A DNA stretch of 64,000 nucleotides. Source: Clostridia bacterium. Its GTDB lineage: Bacteria > Bacillota > Clostridia > Lachnospirales > Anaerotignaceae. Positions within the stretch are counted from its first letter, which is position 1. Each line of letters opens with the position of its first letter. The notes below the pieces were generated by a model that saw only the letters and a program-made list of their open reading frames with translations, was not told the DNA's origin and did no database searches. The stretch lies in NCBI GenBank assembly GCA_009929735.1, contig RZZU01000005.1, positions 1 through 64,000 on the forward strand. Direction: 5' to 3'. Below are positions 10,663 to 19,428 of the stretch, one piece after another. Made by a program: the position numbers and the translations under genes.

Positions 10663-10800
10663 GCCGATAAAGTCCTGCTCACTCATATCGGCTTGTGCGG
10701 CGATGTTTCACAGGAATGCCTGTTCAAAACCCTTTTCCAGAAATTCTGCTTTCGCAGCCGGAATGATTTTTTGATGGGTTTGTGTTTTATCTTTCCGTAT
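10663..10800 (-). pseudogene. N-terminal fragment of a TetR-family regulator
   Basis: Reading the minus strand from 10800 gives the start of a TetR DNA-binding domain (KIIPAAKAEFLEKGFEQA, stop, NIAAQADMS). GGAGGG lies at the right distance, but the start codon is ATA where ATG is expected. A TGA at 10708-10710 interrupts helix 2. The regulator then runs directly into the ABC exporter membrane segment, so a deletion removed its ligand domain and the exporter N-terminus. It was presumably the local repressor of the exporter pair. Confidence 0.7.
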
Positions 10801-11181
10801 AATTCCCTCCTTTTTGCGAACAGCGTCAGCTAACAATGTTTGCATTATGGCATCTGATTTTTATTCTGTTAATAGACCCCATGCTAATTTGTCTGATCCA
10901 CTGTGATTGAGGTTCATTTCTCATGGAGTCAATGTAATCTTAAAAAATGGTTATACGCCAAAATGCCCACAAAAAGCAGTAGCCTCTGTCTTTTGAGCAC
11001 ATCCAACACATGAAAATGCACATGGCAAAGGGGCGCAAATTAAACTTGCGCCCCAGACCACTCAATATAAATCTCATACAGTTTTTGACTGCCCTAGTTT
11101 CTTTTATTAATAACATTTGCCCCAAATCAAAATTTGATGAAACCGCACAAAATGAAATGGAGTGCAAAAAGTGGCAAAAAA
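10801..11181. other. Intergenic region with a GC-rich hairpin
   Basis: I see no supported gene here. A perfect hairpin with arms GGGGCGCAA and TTGCGCCCC lies at 11030-11054, followed on the minus strand by TTTGCC. It may be a weak terminator for the glutamate-synthase-like gene that ends at 11182. Confidence 0.5.
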
Positions 11182-12702
11182 CTACTTAAGCGGCATTAAT
11201 TTTTCTGCTTCCAAAGTCAATGGAATTAAGTCCTCGGTATGAAAAAGGGAAACATCAAATTTTCTGTTTAATGCCCCAAAGTGCTGTACGCCAAAACCGA
11301 TTTTATGCAAGTAGGAAAAAACACCAATTGCGCCCGTTGAAAAATCCAATGCCTGTTTTCCATAAATTGCACATAAGTCAGGCAAGTCGCTATAGATTTC
11401 CTCAACCGTTTTGCCAAAGGCTTGAAATATCGGAGGAATTTTCCCTTCTTTTATTTGCGCTCCAATTTTTTGCCCCGTCATGGCAGCTGCCATTGCGGCT
11501 CTGCATAAGCCTACGGAAGTAATATACCCTTCGCCCAATGCAAGCGCTTTGAATACCTGATCCTCGCTGGCAAAGCCTCCTGTTATCGTAATAGCAGGCA
11601 GAAGCAAGCCCTCTTTTTTAATCTGTTTACAAATTTGTACCACCTTTTGTTCAAGCATAATGGTAGGATATGACCATTCGTTCATCATCTTGGAAGGGCT
11701 GTATCCCGATCCGCCGCCAGCACCATCAAAGGTAACCATATCAATTTCATTTGCACAAGCCATTCTTAGAACCCGTTCCAGGTCTGCCTCATCGTAGCCT
11801 GCCATTTTAAAATAGATGTTTTCCGCACCCATTTCCCGTAAATCTTCAATATGTATCTTTATATTTTCCTCTGTCCAAACAGGAAATCTTCCACAGGAAT
11901 AAAAGCTAGGACAGGCACCATTTTCATAAGCTTCTTTTATTTTAGGATCCGAGGGATCAGGATGTACCAAACACCCCATGGCCTGTTTCTCTATAGCCAT
12001 TTCAAGGTTTTTTAACCGTTTTAACGGCTGAACACCCTTGGCACCCTGACCGAATTTTATTTCAATTGCTTTATAACCGTATTTTTTTATTGCTATTTCA
12101 GGAACACCCACAAAATTATCATCTGCATTACATTGCAAAATGAGCTGTCCGAAGCCCCGATGATAAGGATAATAGCTGTCCATAATTTCTTGCAAAAGAG
12201 GAAATTCCGTAATTTTTCCGTTGTTCATTACCAAGTTAGGGTCATTATTTCTGGCATCTTCCCCGATTACACAGCTTACTCCAGACATAGCCGCACCGCC
12301 AAAATAATCCCGCCAATTTAGCTTTATCAAAGCCGGCAGAATAATGGGAAGGTTCATTTGAATTTTGTTTTTTGAGCCGTATTCTGTATTTAATTTTACA
12401 TCAAAAACGGTCAGTTCCTCCAACCCTTTATCGGTTCCCTCTGCGCCAAATACCCGTCCATTGATATTAAAATGTGAATAATCCAAGGGGTAATCTTTTT
12501 CGCTGGCAATTTGATTGTTCCCCGTAGTAATTGGGTAAACAGTCCTCGCCCCTAATACCGCTGCCAGTGCAATTTCGCAGGTTCCATTACAATCCTCTGA
12601 ACAAAAAGAACACATCCCCGATGGTGGTGATATAAAGCGGTTGGAATTTCTTCCTGCAGTAAAACCGGAGGACAACGTTGGAGAGTAAGACATAATAAAC
12701 AC
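11182..12702 (-). CDS. FMN-binding glutamate synthase-family protein
   Basis: The 506-residue protein carries the central FMN/Fe-S domain of glutamate synthase (TIM barrel) without the glutaminase or NADPH domains. Visible elements are an N-terminal Cys cluster (CSFCSEDCNGTC), IKFGQGAKG, and VTFDGAGGGSGYSP, the flavin/2-oxoglutarate site of GltB. Stand-alone proteins of this kind are common in Clostridia and archaea, but their reaction is not settled. Calling it a true glutamate synthase would go beyond the evidence. An ATG nine bases downstream (12693) is an alternative start. Confidence 0.85.
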   Translation of the reverse strand: MFIMSYSPTLSSGFTAGRNSNRFISPPSGMCSFCSEDCNGTCEIALAAVLGARTVYPITTGNNQIASEKDYPLDYSHFNINGRVFGAEGTDKGLEELTVFDVKLNTEYGSKNKIQMNLPIILPALIKLNWRDYFGGAAMSGVSCVIGEDARNNDPNLVMNNGKITEFPLLQEIMDSYYPYHRGFGQLILQCNADDNFVGVPEIAIKKYGYKAIEIKFGQGAKGVQPLKRLKNLEMAIEKQAMGCLVHPDPSDPKIKEAYENGACPSFYSCGRFPVWTEENIKIHIEDLREMGAENIYFKMAGYDEADLERVLRMACANEIDMVTFDGAGGGSGYSPSKMMNEWSYPTIMLEQKVVQICKQIKKEGLLLPAITITGGFASEDQVFKALALGEGYITSVGLCRAAMAAAMTGQKIGAQIKEGKIPPIFQAFGKTVEEIYSDLPDLCAIYGKQALDFSTGAIGVFSYLHKIGFGVQHFGALNRKFDVSLFHTEDLIPLTLEAEKLMPLK

Positions 12703-13610
12703 CCTTTCCGTATAAAATTAATTTTTGAAATGCGCAAAAAACCGCTCAAACTTGTATTTACAGTAAAATATTACCATGATATATCTGCTTTGTAAAGGAA
12801 GTATACAGAAATTCTTCACATAAAAATATATAGTTCTCTTTTTTCATATATACAAAATGCATAATTCCTTACTTCCCTACCGCTTGTGCATAACCCATGT
12901 AAATAAACCCTCCTTAAACGCAAAAAAGCGAAGCAGAGAAGTAACTTTAAAAACATATGCCCATGGTATAGACCTTTTCCAGCCGAATCATATATGCATC
13001 TGTTTCCTTCCGTAGTTTTCTCAAAACACCTTCGCATTAGCTCCTATTCTACATATATCTCAAGGCTTTTGCACTTCGTTGCGAAACAGAACGATGTTTC
13101 CATCTGCATTTTAAATGTGCTAAACTTTTCATATCAGTTATAATAAAACCTCTTTTGATTTTAAGCGGTTGGAAGCCACTTAAATTCTATCAAATGAGGT
13201 TTATTCCTGCTATAAGGATTCCACTTCACCAGCCTAGCTGGTGGTTTGTAGGAGCTAAGACTCCAATGATACACCAAGATAATAATTTCTCGCTAAAACA
13301 AAACATACGACAAAAAATAAGCCCTCAGAAACGTTTATTTCTAGGGGTTTTCTCAATTCATCTTGTGTCATTTGCTCAATTTAGATGCAGATAGCGGAAC
13401 CTTAATTTTCAGCTAAACGTTTCCGTTCAAGTTTATAGAACTATGTTGCTTTTTTTTCATCAAATTGGTAGATTCATTCTCTTTATTTTATATACCATGC
13501 GATAATAAATAAAGTCATATAGCCTTAACTTTAGCCATTTGGTTTTTTAAGTGTCTTATTTGCTCGTTATGAATACAGCTATTTTTGCGTCATTTGCTCT
13601 TCAAAGGGAC
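12703..13610. other. Long intergenic region with hairpins
   Basis: No supported coding frame in about 900 bp. Structured spots are CACCAG-5 nt-CTGGTG at 13228-13244, TTTAAG...CTTAAA around 13160-13186, and a terminator-like hairpin at 13322-13352 (CCCTCAGAAA with TTTCTAGGGG, then TTTTCT). Together 13150-13355 could be a structured non-coding RNA or the end of a lost mobile element. I cannot decide which. Confidence 0.35.
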
Positions 13611-14183
13611 TTAAATTCGAAATTGTTGTATAATCCCATAAGCCATATAATCCCCCATTTTTAATGCTTCTTCCTGTATAGAATCATATTCCGCAATGCT
13701 GGCTTCGTATTGTCCTGTAAGGATTTGCACCGCTTCATCTTCCGTCATTTGCAAGTGCTCGTAAAACAGAGCCCTCCAATTTCTTTTGCTCCAGAAAGGA
13801 TTGATTCCACTCAAAAACATTGAAATATCATCTGCGTTTGCGTACCATTTCTTTCGCTCCTCGTCAACCGTTTTGGTGTCTGCTTCCTTAGCGGCGTTTA
13901 CTAATTTGGCAGCTATGAGCAAATGGTCTGTAAGCAGGTTCTCAAATCGAATTGCTTTTTCATCACCATAAAATGGTCTTAGCACATCTGCAAAATCAGC
14001 GGGATTACGAAGCAGCCGCTTGGTTACATAATCTAAATCTCCCAAATTTGTTGCTGTACTGATAATGAACGATCTGGTCCACATTACATGTTCCGTCCAA
14101 AGGTTACGCAGTTTATTGTATAATTCCAATTGTTTGGGCTGCAGGCTACTATTCATGCAAGTATTTTTTTGATAATACATCAT
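13611..14183 (-). CDS. Conserved protein of unknown function
   Basis: A 190-residue, mostly helical, cytoplasmic protein with no signal peptide or membrane segment. I recall related proteins in Clostridia and Bacilli with the LWTEHVMWTRSFI and RLLRNPxDFA pattern, with no demonstrated function. An internal Met at residue 10 is another possible start. It is the last host gene before the integrated element and is separated from it by about 380 bp. Confidence 0.75.
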   Translation of the reverse strand: MMYYQKNTCMNSSLQPKQLELYNKLRNLWTEHVMWTRSFIISTATNLGDLDYVTKRLLRNPADFADVLRPFYGDEKAIRFENLLTDHLLIAAKLVNAAKEADTKTVDEERKKWYANADDISMFLSGINPFWSKRNWRALFYEHLQMTEDEAVQILTGQYEASIAEYDSIQEEALKMGDYMAYGIIQQFRI

Positions 14184-14529
14184 GATTCCTCCCCTATGAA
14201 TTTAATGAATTAATGATATTGTATGCATTGCAGAATTCTTTTGTTCAGACATTCATTGTTAAATTCAGCCAATGTAGGGAAATTGTAGTTATCAAATCAC
14301 TAATAAATCAACATTCACAAGAAAAGGCCTTGAGCAAAATAAAACATTTGCCTTAAATACTTCTGTCTTTTGATGAAGAATTTTACTTCTATAAATTACA
14401 CTCAGAAACTGGGTAATTGAAAACAGATGCAACAATGAAGACAGTCTTCTGTCGTATGCCTTTAAAAGTCGAAAACAGGAGCTCCAGCAAAAAACACCCT
14501 TTCAAAAACATTATAAAACAAAATGCTAA
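14184..14529. other. Intergenic region between the unknown gene and the split tRNA
   Basis: About 350 bp of AT-rich DNA in which I see no gene, tRNA or clear promoter. Confidence 0.5.
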
Positions 14530-14557
14530 CAAAAAAAAACCCTGAAATATAAGGGTT
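14530..14557 (-). terminator. Terminator of the original host tRNA-Thr gene
   Basis: On the minus strand AACCCT and AGGGTT form a stem followed by eight or more T residues, eight bases after the tRNA 3' end at 14565. Confidence 0.8.
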
Positions 14558-14564
14558 TTCGTGA

Positions 14565-14609
14565 AGCTACTGAGGGGACTCGAACCCCTGACCTGCTGAT
14601 TACGAATCA
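14565..14609 (-). other. attL: 3' half of the host tRNA-Thr(CGU)
   Basis: On the minus strand this holds the core TGATTCGTAAT, the anticodon 3' strand TCAGC, variable AGGTC, T-arm AGGGG-TTCGAGT-CCCCT, acceptor strand CAGTAGC and discriminator U. It lacks the D-arm and the 5' acceptor strand, so it cannot fold as a tRNA. The missing 39 nt (with the same 11-bp core) lie at 30388-30426. Joining the two over the core gives a standard 73-nt tRNA with seven acceptor pairs. Confidence 0.92.
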
Positions 14610-14654
14610 AAGAGACCAAGCCTCAAACCCTTGATTTTCAAGGGTTTTCAGCCT

Positions 14655-14678
14655 GTTGCCATTGTTGCCCTGTTGCCC
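14655..14678. repeat. Left-end GTTGCC(C) repeats, possible integrase arm sites
   Basis: Three direct copies of GTTGCC(C) at 14655, 14664 and 14672, just inside the left end. The same heptamer occurs four times just inside the right end (30117-30157). The symmetric position at both ends suggests arm-type binding sites for the integrase or its accessory factor. Confidence 0.5.
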
Positions 14679-14844
14679 ACTGATGACAAGATTTTTTATA
14701 GAAAATCTATACTTTTATCAACTTTTTTGTGTATGTGTCATCATGTTGGCAACGGGGAATTTACAAAGAAAACGACTAAAATCCTGTTGCTCAATTTATA
14801 CCTTATTATAACCTGATTAAGATGTAGTACCTCAGATAGGTATT

Positions 14845-15423
14845 TTAAATATCCTTATTTTCCATTGCTCTGCGAGCCAATGAATACCAATTCTTTACAT
14901 ATGGGTCCTTCAACAACTCTCTATCTTTATCCACCAAACAAATAAACAAATTAGTTAAGCCATCCCAATTACGAAAATCACCAGGTTCATAAAGAACCCA
15001 ACCTAACTGTTCTAACGTCCAATTAGATTTAATAGAATTATTAATCATTGATGTTGTAACCCAATTTGCTTCATCATCTCTCCCACCCGTCGCAATCGGC
15101 GAAACATGGTCTATTGTAGGGATGAATTCCCAATACGCACTATGAGTTTCTGACATTTTCCAATGACTTTGATAAGGAAAATCTTTGGGGAAATATGTTG
15201 ACAATACTTTAAGAATACCTGGTATGACAAGTTTCTTTCCAGAATATCTGTCAATAAATCCATCTCGAATAAATATCTTCATTTTTTGTCCAGAATATTT
15301 CCTCTTATTAACAGTTTTGTATTCAAACTGATATTGTTGTCGTATGAGTTCAACTGCTTCTATTTTTGAATCATATAGTAGTAGTTCACAAGCCTTTTTA
15401 AGAGTATTCAACTTTTCATCCAT
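14845..15423 (-). CDS. HNH endonuclease-like protein
   Basis: A 192-residue protein whose C-terminal half has an HNH-like pattern: RYSGKKL (beta hairpin), then PTIDHVSPIATGG with the catalytic-type DH, then N in DEANWVTT and NNSIKSN. The zinc-binding Cys pairs found in many HNH nucleases are absent. I chose the ATG at 15423, which follows GGGGTTGC. A frame 12 codons longer exists. As the leftmost gene of the element it might act in mobilisation, defence or homing. None of these is shown. Confidence 0.6.
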   Translation of the reverse strand: MDEKLNTLKKACELLLYDSKIEAVELIRQQYQFEYKTVNKRKYSGQKMKIFIRDGFIDRYSGKKLVIPGILKVLSTYFPKDFPYQSHWKMSETHSAYWEFIPTIDHVSPIATGGRDDEANWVTTSMINNSIKSNWTLEQLGWVLYEPGDFRNWDGLTNLFICLVDKDRELLKDPYVKNWYSLARRAMENKDI

Positions 15424-15580
15424 GCAACCCCACATCCTTTTATATAAAATTGACTCCAATTATAGTACTCATTATATCATACTTAAATATATTAGAAGTA
15501 GTTTAAAGCAATATATAATAAACTATTGGCAATTTTTAGTTTTTCAAAAATCTAAGGCATTCTCTCTTAATATTTAAATG

Positions 15581-17122
15581 TCATATCACACTTTCTAAAT
15601 GCCTTTGATTTAATTTATCATAATAATCACCACAAGCAGCCATAGCCTGCTCCTGCGTAACATGAGTGTAGATTTTCATAATTACGTCAATGGTGTTATC
15701 CCCCATTATCCTCTGAATGACAGGGATAGGCTGACCATCCAAAATCAATCTGGTACACATCGTGTGCCTAAATCTGTAAAGGTTAAGACCTATATCCTCA
15801 ATACCTACTTTTTTTACAAACCTTTGCAGTAAGCATTTCATTGAACTTTCACTTCTAAAACTACCTTCTTGACTAGGAAAAACAAATTTGCTATCCCTTA
15901 CCGGTATAGGCATCGTGTCAAGTTCTTTTCTCCAATCCAAAAGTGCTTGAACTGCTAAATCAGATAATTTCAGTGTCCTTACACCATAGGCATTTTTAGT
16001 CACACTGATAAACTCTGTTTCTTTGGTCTTTTTGCCTATTCTCTCAATTGCTTCATATTCTTTACTAACTGCTTGAACAATTTTGATTGTCTTGTCGTTT
16101 GCATTAAATCTTGACCACTCTAACCCCCGCAATTCAGCCGGTCTCATACCTGTGCACTCTAGGACTGTAAAAATAGGATAAAGAACTGGATTTTGATATT
16201 CCTTTGCTTCTTTTAAAATTGTTTTAATTTCTTCATCTGAATAAGGCTGTTTTTCTTTATCTACAACCTTTTTACTGGTAGGACACTTTAACTTAACGAA
16301 AGGATTGTTAGGAACATCCTCATTTGAAAGCGCAATTTCAAAAATCATCTTTGTGGTGTTAAAAGCCTTTTTCAACGTGCTTTTCACATAGTAATGAGAC
16401 AGTTTTTCAAACATTTTTCTAAGTTGAACTACATCAATGTCAACCATTCTTGTACTGCCTATGTATTTATTTACTTGAAAGAGTGCCATCCTATATCCCT
16501 CAATGGTTCTGCTAGTAGCCTTACCAATACCTGAATTCAAAACGTCTATTGCATACTGCTCAAATGTTTTATCTGTGTAAATAGCATTATCTGCTACAGG
16601 CATGGTATAGGTCTGAGCCAAAGGCATAGTCTGTGACATTTGCACACTTTTTGTCCCATTGAGCCCCGCCAATCTATCTTCTAAATATTTTTGAGCCAGT
16701 GTCTTATCTTTAAAACCTTTACTTTCTCTGTCTCTACTGCCATCTGGTTTTTTGCCTTTATTTATCTGTACCATAAATCTGCCGTCTTTTAAGGTAGATA
16801 CTGTACCACTATAAACCATATCTTTTACCTCCTCTTGTACACCCTGAACCAACTCATTATTGGTCAACGAGCATGATAACTCTTCAACCTCTAGATTTCT
16901 ACTGGCTTGTTGCCCAGAATAAATAGGTTCTTTTTCATTAAGCATAGCGGCAAGTGACAAGACTGAAACAAGAAATTTCCCCGATACCCCTACTGCTGGT
17001 AATGCTCCCGTAGAAATCAGTTCTTGGACTGATTTCTTAGAAATTCCTAGTTCTTTTGCTACGACCTGCTGTGGTAACAGCATCGTTTTATATTTTTCTC
17101 TTAATTCATTTGAAATACCCAT
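15581..17122 (-). CDS. int: Tyrosine integrase with N-terminal excisionase-like domain
   Basis: The 513-residue protein is the likely integrase of the element. Residues about 14-60 form an excisionase/MerR-like winged helix (VVAKELGISKKSVQELISTG). An arm-binding AP2-like region follows (GRFMVQINKGKKPDGSRDR), then a SAM-like core-binding domain, then the catalytic domain with Arg in TGMRPAELRGLEW and nucleophile Tyr in KIYTHV. The usual HxxR box reads YRFR and the second His box reads MGDNT, so both catalytic histidines are replaced. Similar variants occur in some Clostridia integrases, so activity is still likely. It is encoded near attL, the normal place. Confidence 0.9.
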   Translation of the reverse strand: MGISNELREKYKTMLLPQQVVAKELGISKKSVQELISTGALPAVGVSGKFLVSVLSLAAMLNEKEPIYSGQQASRNLEVEELSCSLTNNELVQGVQEEVKDMVYSGTVSTLKDGRFMVQINKGKKPDGSRDRESKGFKDKTLAQKYLEDRLAGLNGTKSVQMSQTMPLAQTYTMPVADNAIYTDKTFEQYAIDVLNSGIGKATSRTIEGYRMALFQVNKYIGSTRMVDIDVVQLRKMFEKLSHYYVKSTLKKAFNTTKMIFEIALSNEDVPNNPFVKLKCPTSKKVVDKEKQPYSDEEIKTILKEAKEYQNPVLYPIFTVLECTGMRPAELRGLEWSRFNANDKTIKIVQAVSKEYEAIERIGKKTKETEFISVTKNAYGVRTLKLSDLAVQALLDWRKELDTMPIPVRDSKFVFPSQEGSFRSESSMKCLLQRFVKKVGIEDIGLNLYRFRHTMCTRLILDGQPIPVIQRIMGDNTIDVIMKIYTHVTQEQAMAACGDYYDKLNQRHLESVI

Positions 17123-17316
17123 TTATGTAAATCACCCTTAACCAATTATTTGAAAGCAAACTTTCACCTTTATTAGCCAAACAGATATGATTTATGTGTA
17201 TTTTTACTGTAACTGTCCTATTTTTCGTTTTTTATGTTAATGAAGATTTTCAACTGTCCTGTTGAAGCAAAAAAAAAGAACACATAATGAGAGTCTATGT
17301 GCCCTTTGATATTCAT

Positions 17317-17901
17317 TTATGTAGGCAGTACAATGTGTTTTTGTAAAGCCTGTTCTACTTGTTTGCTATCAACACTCAAATAATGCTGTGTTACAGCAAC
17401 GCTTGAATGTTGCAGCAACTCCCGCACTAATTCTACGTTACAGCCATTATCATTATAGATTGACATTGCAAAGAACTTTCTAAAACTGTGGGTGGAAACC
17501 CCTTGTAGTCCTAAATAGTCACAAGTAAGTTTCAAATGACTTTGTACTGCTCTAACCGTCAAGTTAAAGAGTCTTGCCTTTGGTTTTATCCCATTTTCTA
17601 AAGCGTAACTCTGTAAATAGGTATATACTTCACTTGGTACAGTGAAAGTCCTCTTTTTATTGGTCTTTTCCTCTGTAATATCCAAGTGGTATCTACCACC
17701 TTCAAAAACTATGTCTGATAATTTCAATTTGACTATATCACCTATCCTAAGACCCAAATTTGCTTCACAGCAAAGCGCAGCAGTCACCCTTGAATTGGGT
17801 CTAATTCTTTGCCCTGTATTTGTGGCAAATCCTTGTTTGATAGTAGTTATTATCAACTCAAACTCATTTTTATCTATCGCCCTAGTCCTCTTGTTTGCCA
17901 T
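17317..17901 (-). CDS. Small XerC/D-like tyrosine recombinase
   Basis: A 194-residue protein made of the catalytic domain alone. All active-site residues are visible: Arg in LGLRIGD, Lys in the EEKTNKK hairpin, HSFR, the LQHSS histidine, and Tyr in TQHYLSV. The start at 17901 is set by AAGGAGG nine bases upstream, and two in-frame ATGs sit too close to that site. Short recombinases of this type occur on plasmids and integrative elements, where they resolve multimers or act in excision. Its role beside the larger integrase is unknown. Confidence 0.85.
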   Translation of the reverse strand: MANKRTRAIDKNEFELIITTIKQGFATNTGQRIRPNSRVTAALCCEANLGLRIGDIVKLKLSDIVFEGGRYHLDITEEKTNKKRTFTVPSEVYTYLQSYALENGIKPKARLFNLTVRAVQSHLKLTCDYLGLQGVSTHSFRKFFAMSIYNDNGCNVELVRELLQHSSVAVTQHYLSVDSKQVEQALQKHIVLPT

Positions 17902-18059
17902 GCTCATCATCCTCCTTATAAAATTACGTTAATCTTTATAAATACATTTCGTTCTTTGTTGGTATCAGATTTTCAGGTCTGATACCTTCAATATTTTTCT
18001 TTTTCTCTATATTTAACGAAGGAATATCCTCAATTCATAAACTCATTGAAATATCAACA

Positions 18060-18593
18060 CTATTCGTGCTTTAAGTATCTATATAGGGTGGACTTACTGA
18101 CACCTGTAACAGCCTCAATCTGACTGACCTTGTATTTTCCTGATTGATACATAGAAATTGCCTGCTCTATCTCTTTGGTCTTAGCAGGTCTGCCTACTGT
18201 GCCGTCTTCAACTGCCTTCTTATAAGACTGCTTTTGTTTCTTCTTCTCAAAATCTACATACAGTCGAACAAAATCAGTTAAAGTTTCTAAATAATCATCC
18301 CCGCATAGGTAAGGCTCTTCACAAGAGCATAGTGTTATCTGTTTATTGGTTAGATTTTGAAATACACTTATCAAATCACTTAAACTGTCTGCCAAATCTA
18401 AAACGGAACGGATAGCCAGACGGTGACCGTCTGGTATCTGTTCTAAGAGCGTGAACAGTTCAGGTCTATGTAAATCTTTATCAAAATACAAGTTGTCCTC
18501 TGGTATTTCTAAATCTTTTATCAGTAGAAACAATGGCTGATTGCTCCTGTTGTCCTCTAAACCCATATTTTCAAGCACATAAGCCCACAGCAT
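18060..18593 (-). CDS. Serine-recombinase-like protein lacking catalytic residues, with C-terminal HTH
   Basis: The 177-residue protein follows the layout of small resolvase/invertases: a catalytic-like domain to about residue 110, a long helix (ETLTDFVRLYVDFEKKK), then a Hin-type helix-turn-helix (GRPAKTKEIEQ...GVSKSTLYRYL). However, the YxRVS catalytic serine motif reads YVLEN, and the DRLGRS arginine motif reads DLADSLS. It should bind DNA but not cut it. The start at 18593 follows AGGGGG by eight bases. Directly upstream lies a cluster of repeats (18605-18905) that may be its binding sites. Confidence 0.7.
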   Translation of the reverse strand: MLWAYVLENMGLEDNRSNQPLFLLIKDLEIPEDNLYFDKDLHRPELFTLLEQIPDGHRLAIRSVLDLADSLSDLISVFQNLTNKQITLCSCEEPYLCGDDYLETLTDFVRLYVDFEKKKQKQSYKKAVEDGTVGRPAKTKEIEQAISMYQSGKYKVSQIEAVTGVSKSTLYRYLKHE

Positions 18594-18604
18594 AACTACC
18601 ACCC

Positions 18605-18905
18605 CCTAAAAGTGTCCCATTATCCTAGAGATTTCGGGAATGATTTCGTATGTTCCCATTATCCTAGGGATTTCGGGAATGATTTCGTATGTTCCCAAAA
18701 TCCCCCTTTTGGGACTATCTCTACATGACACTTAGAGCACTTTAGATGATTTTTTTTTTATCAAAATGACACTTTTTAACCCTAAAAACTCTTTGAATTT
18801 AATAGGTCGGAAAATTAAGGTCAATTTTCCGACACTTAAAAATGACACTTATAAGTGTCCCAAAATCTCTAGGATTTTGGGAATGTTTTACATCCAAATC
18901 TGCCG
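18605..18905. repeat. Repeat and hairpin cluster, possible origin or operator region
   Basis: A 39-bp unit (starting TCCCATTATCCTAG and ending TTTCGTATGT) is repeated at 18615 and 18654, with a partial third copy at 18693. There is a stem of 11 bp (GTCGGAAAATT with AATTTTCCGAC) at 18806-18833, and a 9-bp hairpin CCCAAAATC/GATTTTGGG at 18859-18881. The octamer TGACACTT recurs near 18725, 18766 and 18842, and its complement AAGTGTCCC near 18610 and 18853. It lies between the two serine-recombinase-like genes. Confidence 0.6.
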
Positions 18906-18914
18906 AAATTTTCG

Positions 18915-19235
18915 TTAAGGTCTTAACTGCTTAACCTGTATGCCATAAAATCGTTCCAACTCACTGACAAAATCCTTGAACTCTTTTTCACTTTGCGCTA
19001 TTTGAGAAGGTGCATACAATATCAAGTATCTGTAAGCCTTTTTTTCAAAAACTCTCAGTGCTTCTTTCTTAAAATCCTTTAAACCACCATGACTTACGAA
19101 GCCATCCACAATCTCAATGTTGTTATCACAGCATTTTGTGGTCATTTGTGCTACCTGGTAAACAAGTGAATTTTGCCCCGCTTTGTCTTTTGCTGCTTTA
19201 ACTGCAATAATTGCCGAATTTGCATATTTTGCCAT
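18915..19235 (-). CDS. Small protein resembling a serine-recombinase fold without active site
   Basis: A 106-residue protein. By eye it aligns with the N-terminal domain of serine recombinases: AIIAVKAAKDKAGQNSLVYQ in place of IYARVSxDxQ...LexQ, EIVDGFVSHGG for the EIVxxYVDEGxSG strand, and LILYAPSQIAQSEKEFKDF for VLVxSLDRLGRSxxDL. The catalytic Ser and both Arg are absent, and there is no helix-turn-helix. The alignment is my own and weak, so this may be an unrelated protein. It is probably co-transcribed with the small gene upstream, 13 bp away. Confidence 0.55.
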   Translation of the reverse strand: MAKYANSAIIAVKAAKDKAGQNSLVYQVAQMTTKCCDNNIEIVDGFVSHGGLKDFKKEALRVFEKKAYRYLILYAPSQIAQSEKEFKDFVSELERFYGIQVKQLRP

Positions 19236-19248
19236 TTATTTCACCACC

Positions 19249-19428
19249 TTAAAATGCTAACTCATCTTCATCCCAATCATCTTCAACCTCTAATAGACTG
19301 CCAACTAACAAGATTTCATTTCCACCCATGCAATACAAATCCACTCGTTTATCTTCTTCTGCAATCATTTCTAGGAATTTGTATGCCTTTGCTGGTACTT
19401 TAAAAACTGCACTGATATCTGATTTCAT
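19249..19428 (-). CDS. Small acidic protein of unknown function
   Basis: A 59-residue frame with a strongly acidic C-terminus (EVEDDWDEDELAF). AAGGGGG sits nine bases before the ATG at 19428, and a GTG three codons upstream overlaps that site, so I prefer the ATG. It has no recognisable domain. It is followed closely by the 106-residue gene. Confidence 0.5.
   Translation of the reverse strand: MKSDISAVFKVPAKAYKFLEMIAEEDKRVDLYCMGGNEILLVGSLLEVEDDWDEDELAF

Noticed and set aside
10940..11167. 75-codon frame in the gap before the glutamate-synthase-like gene
   Set aside because: Cys/Phe/Trp-rich composition unlike a soluble protein, no ribosome site, and it spans a GC hairpin.
18605..18905. CRISPR array
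   Set aside because: Only 2.3 tandem units of 39 bp with no unique spacers, and no cas genes. No CRISPR array was seen anywhere in the window.
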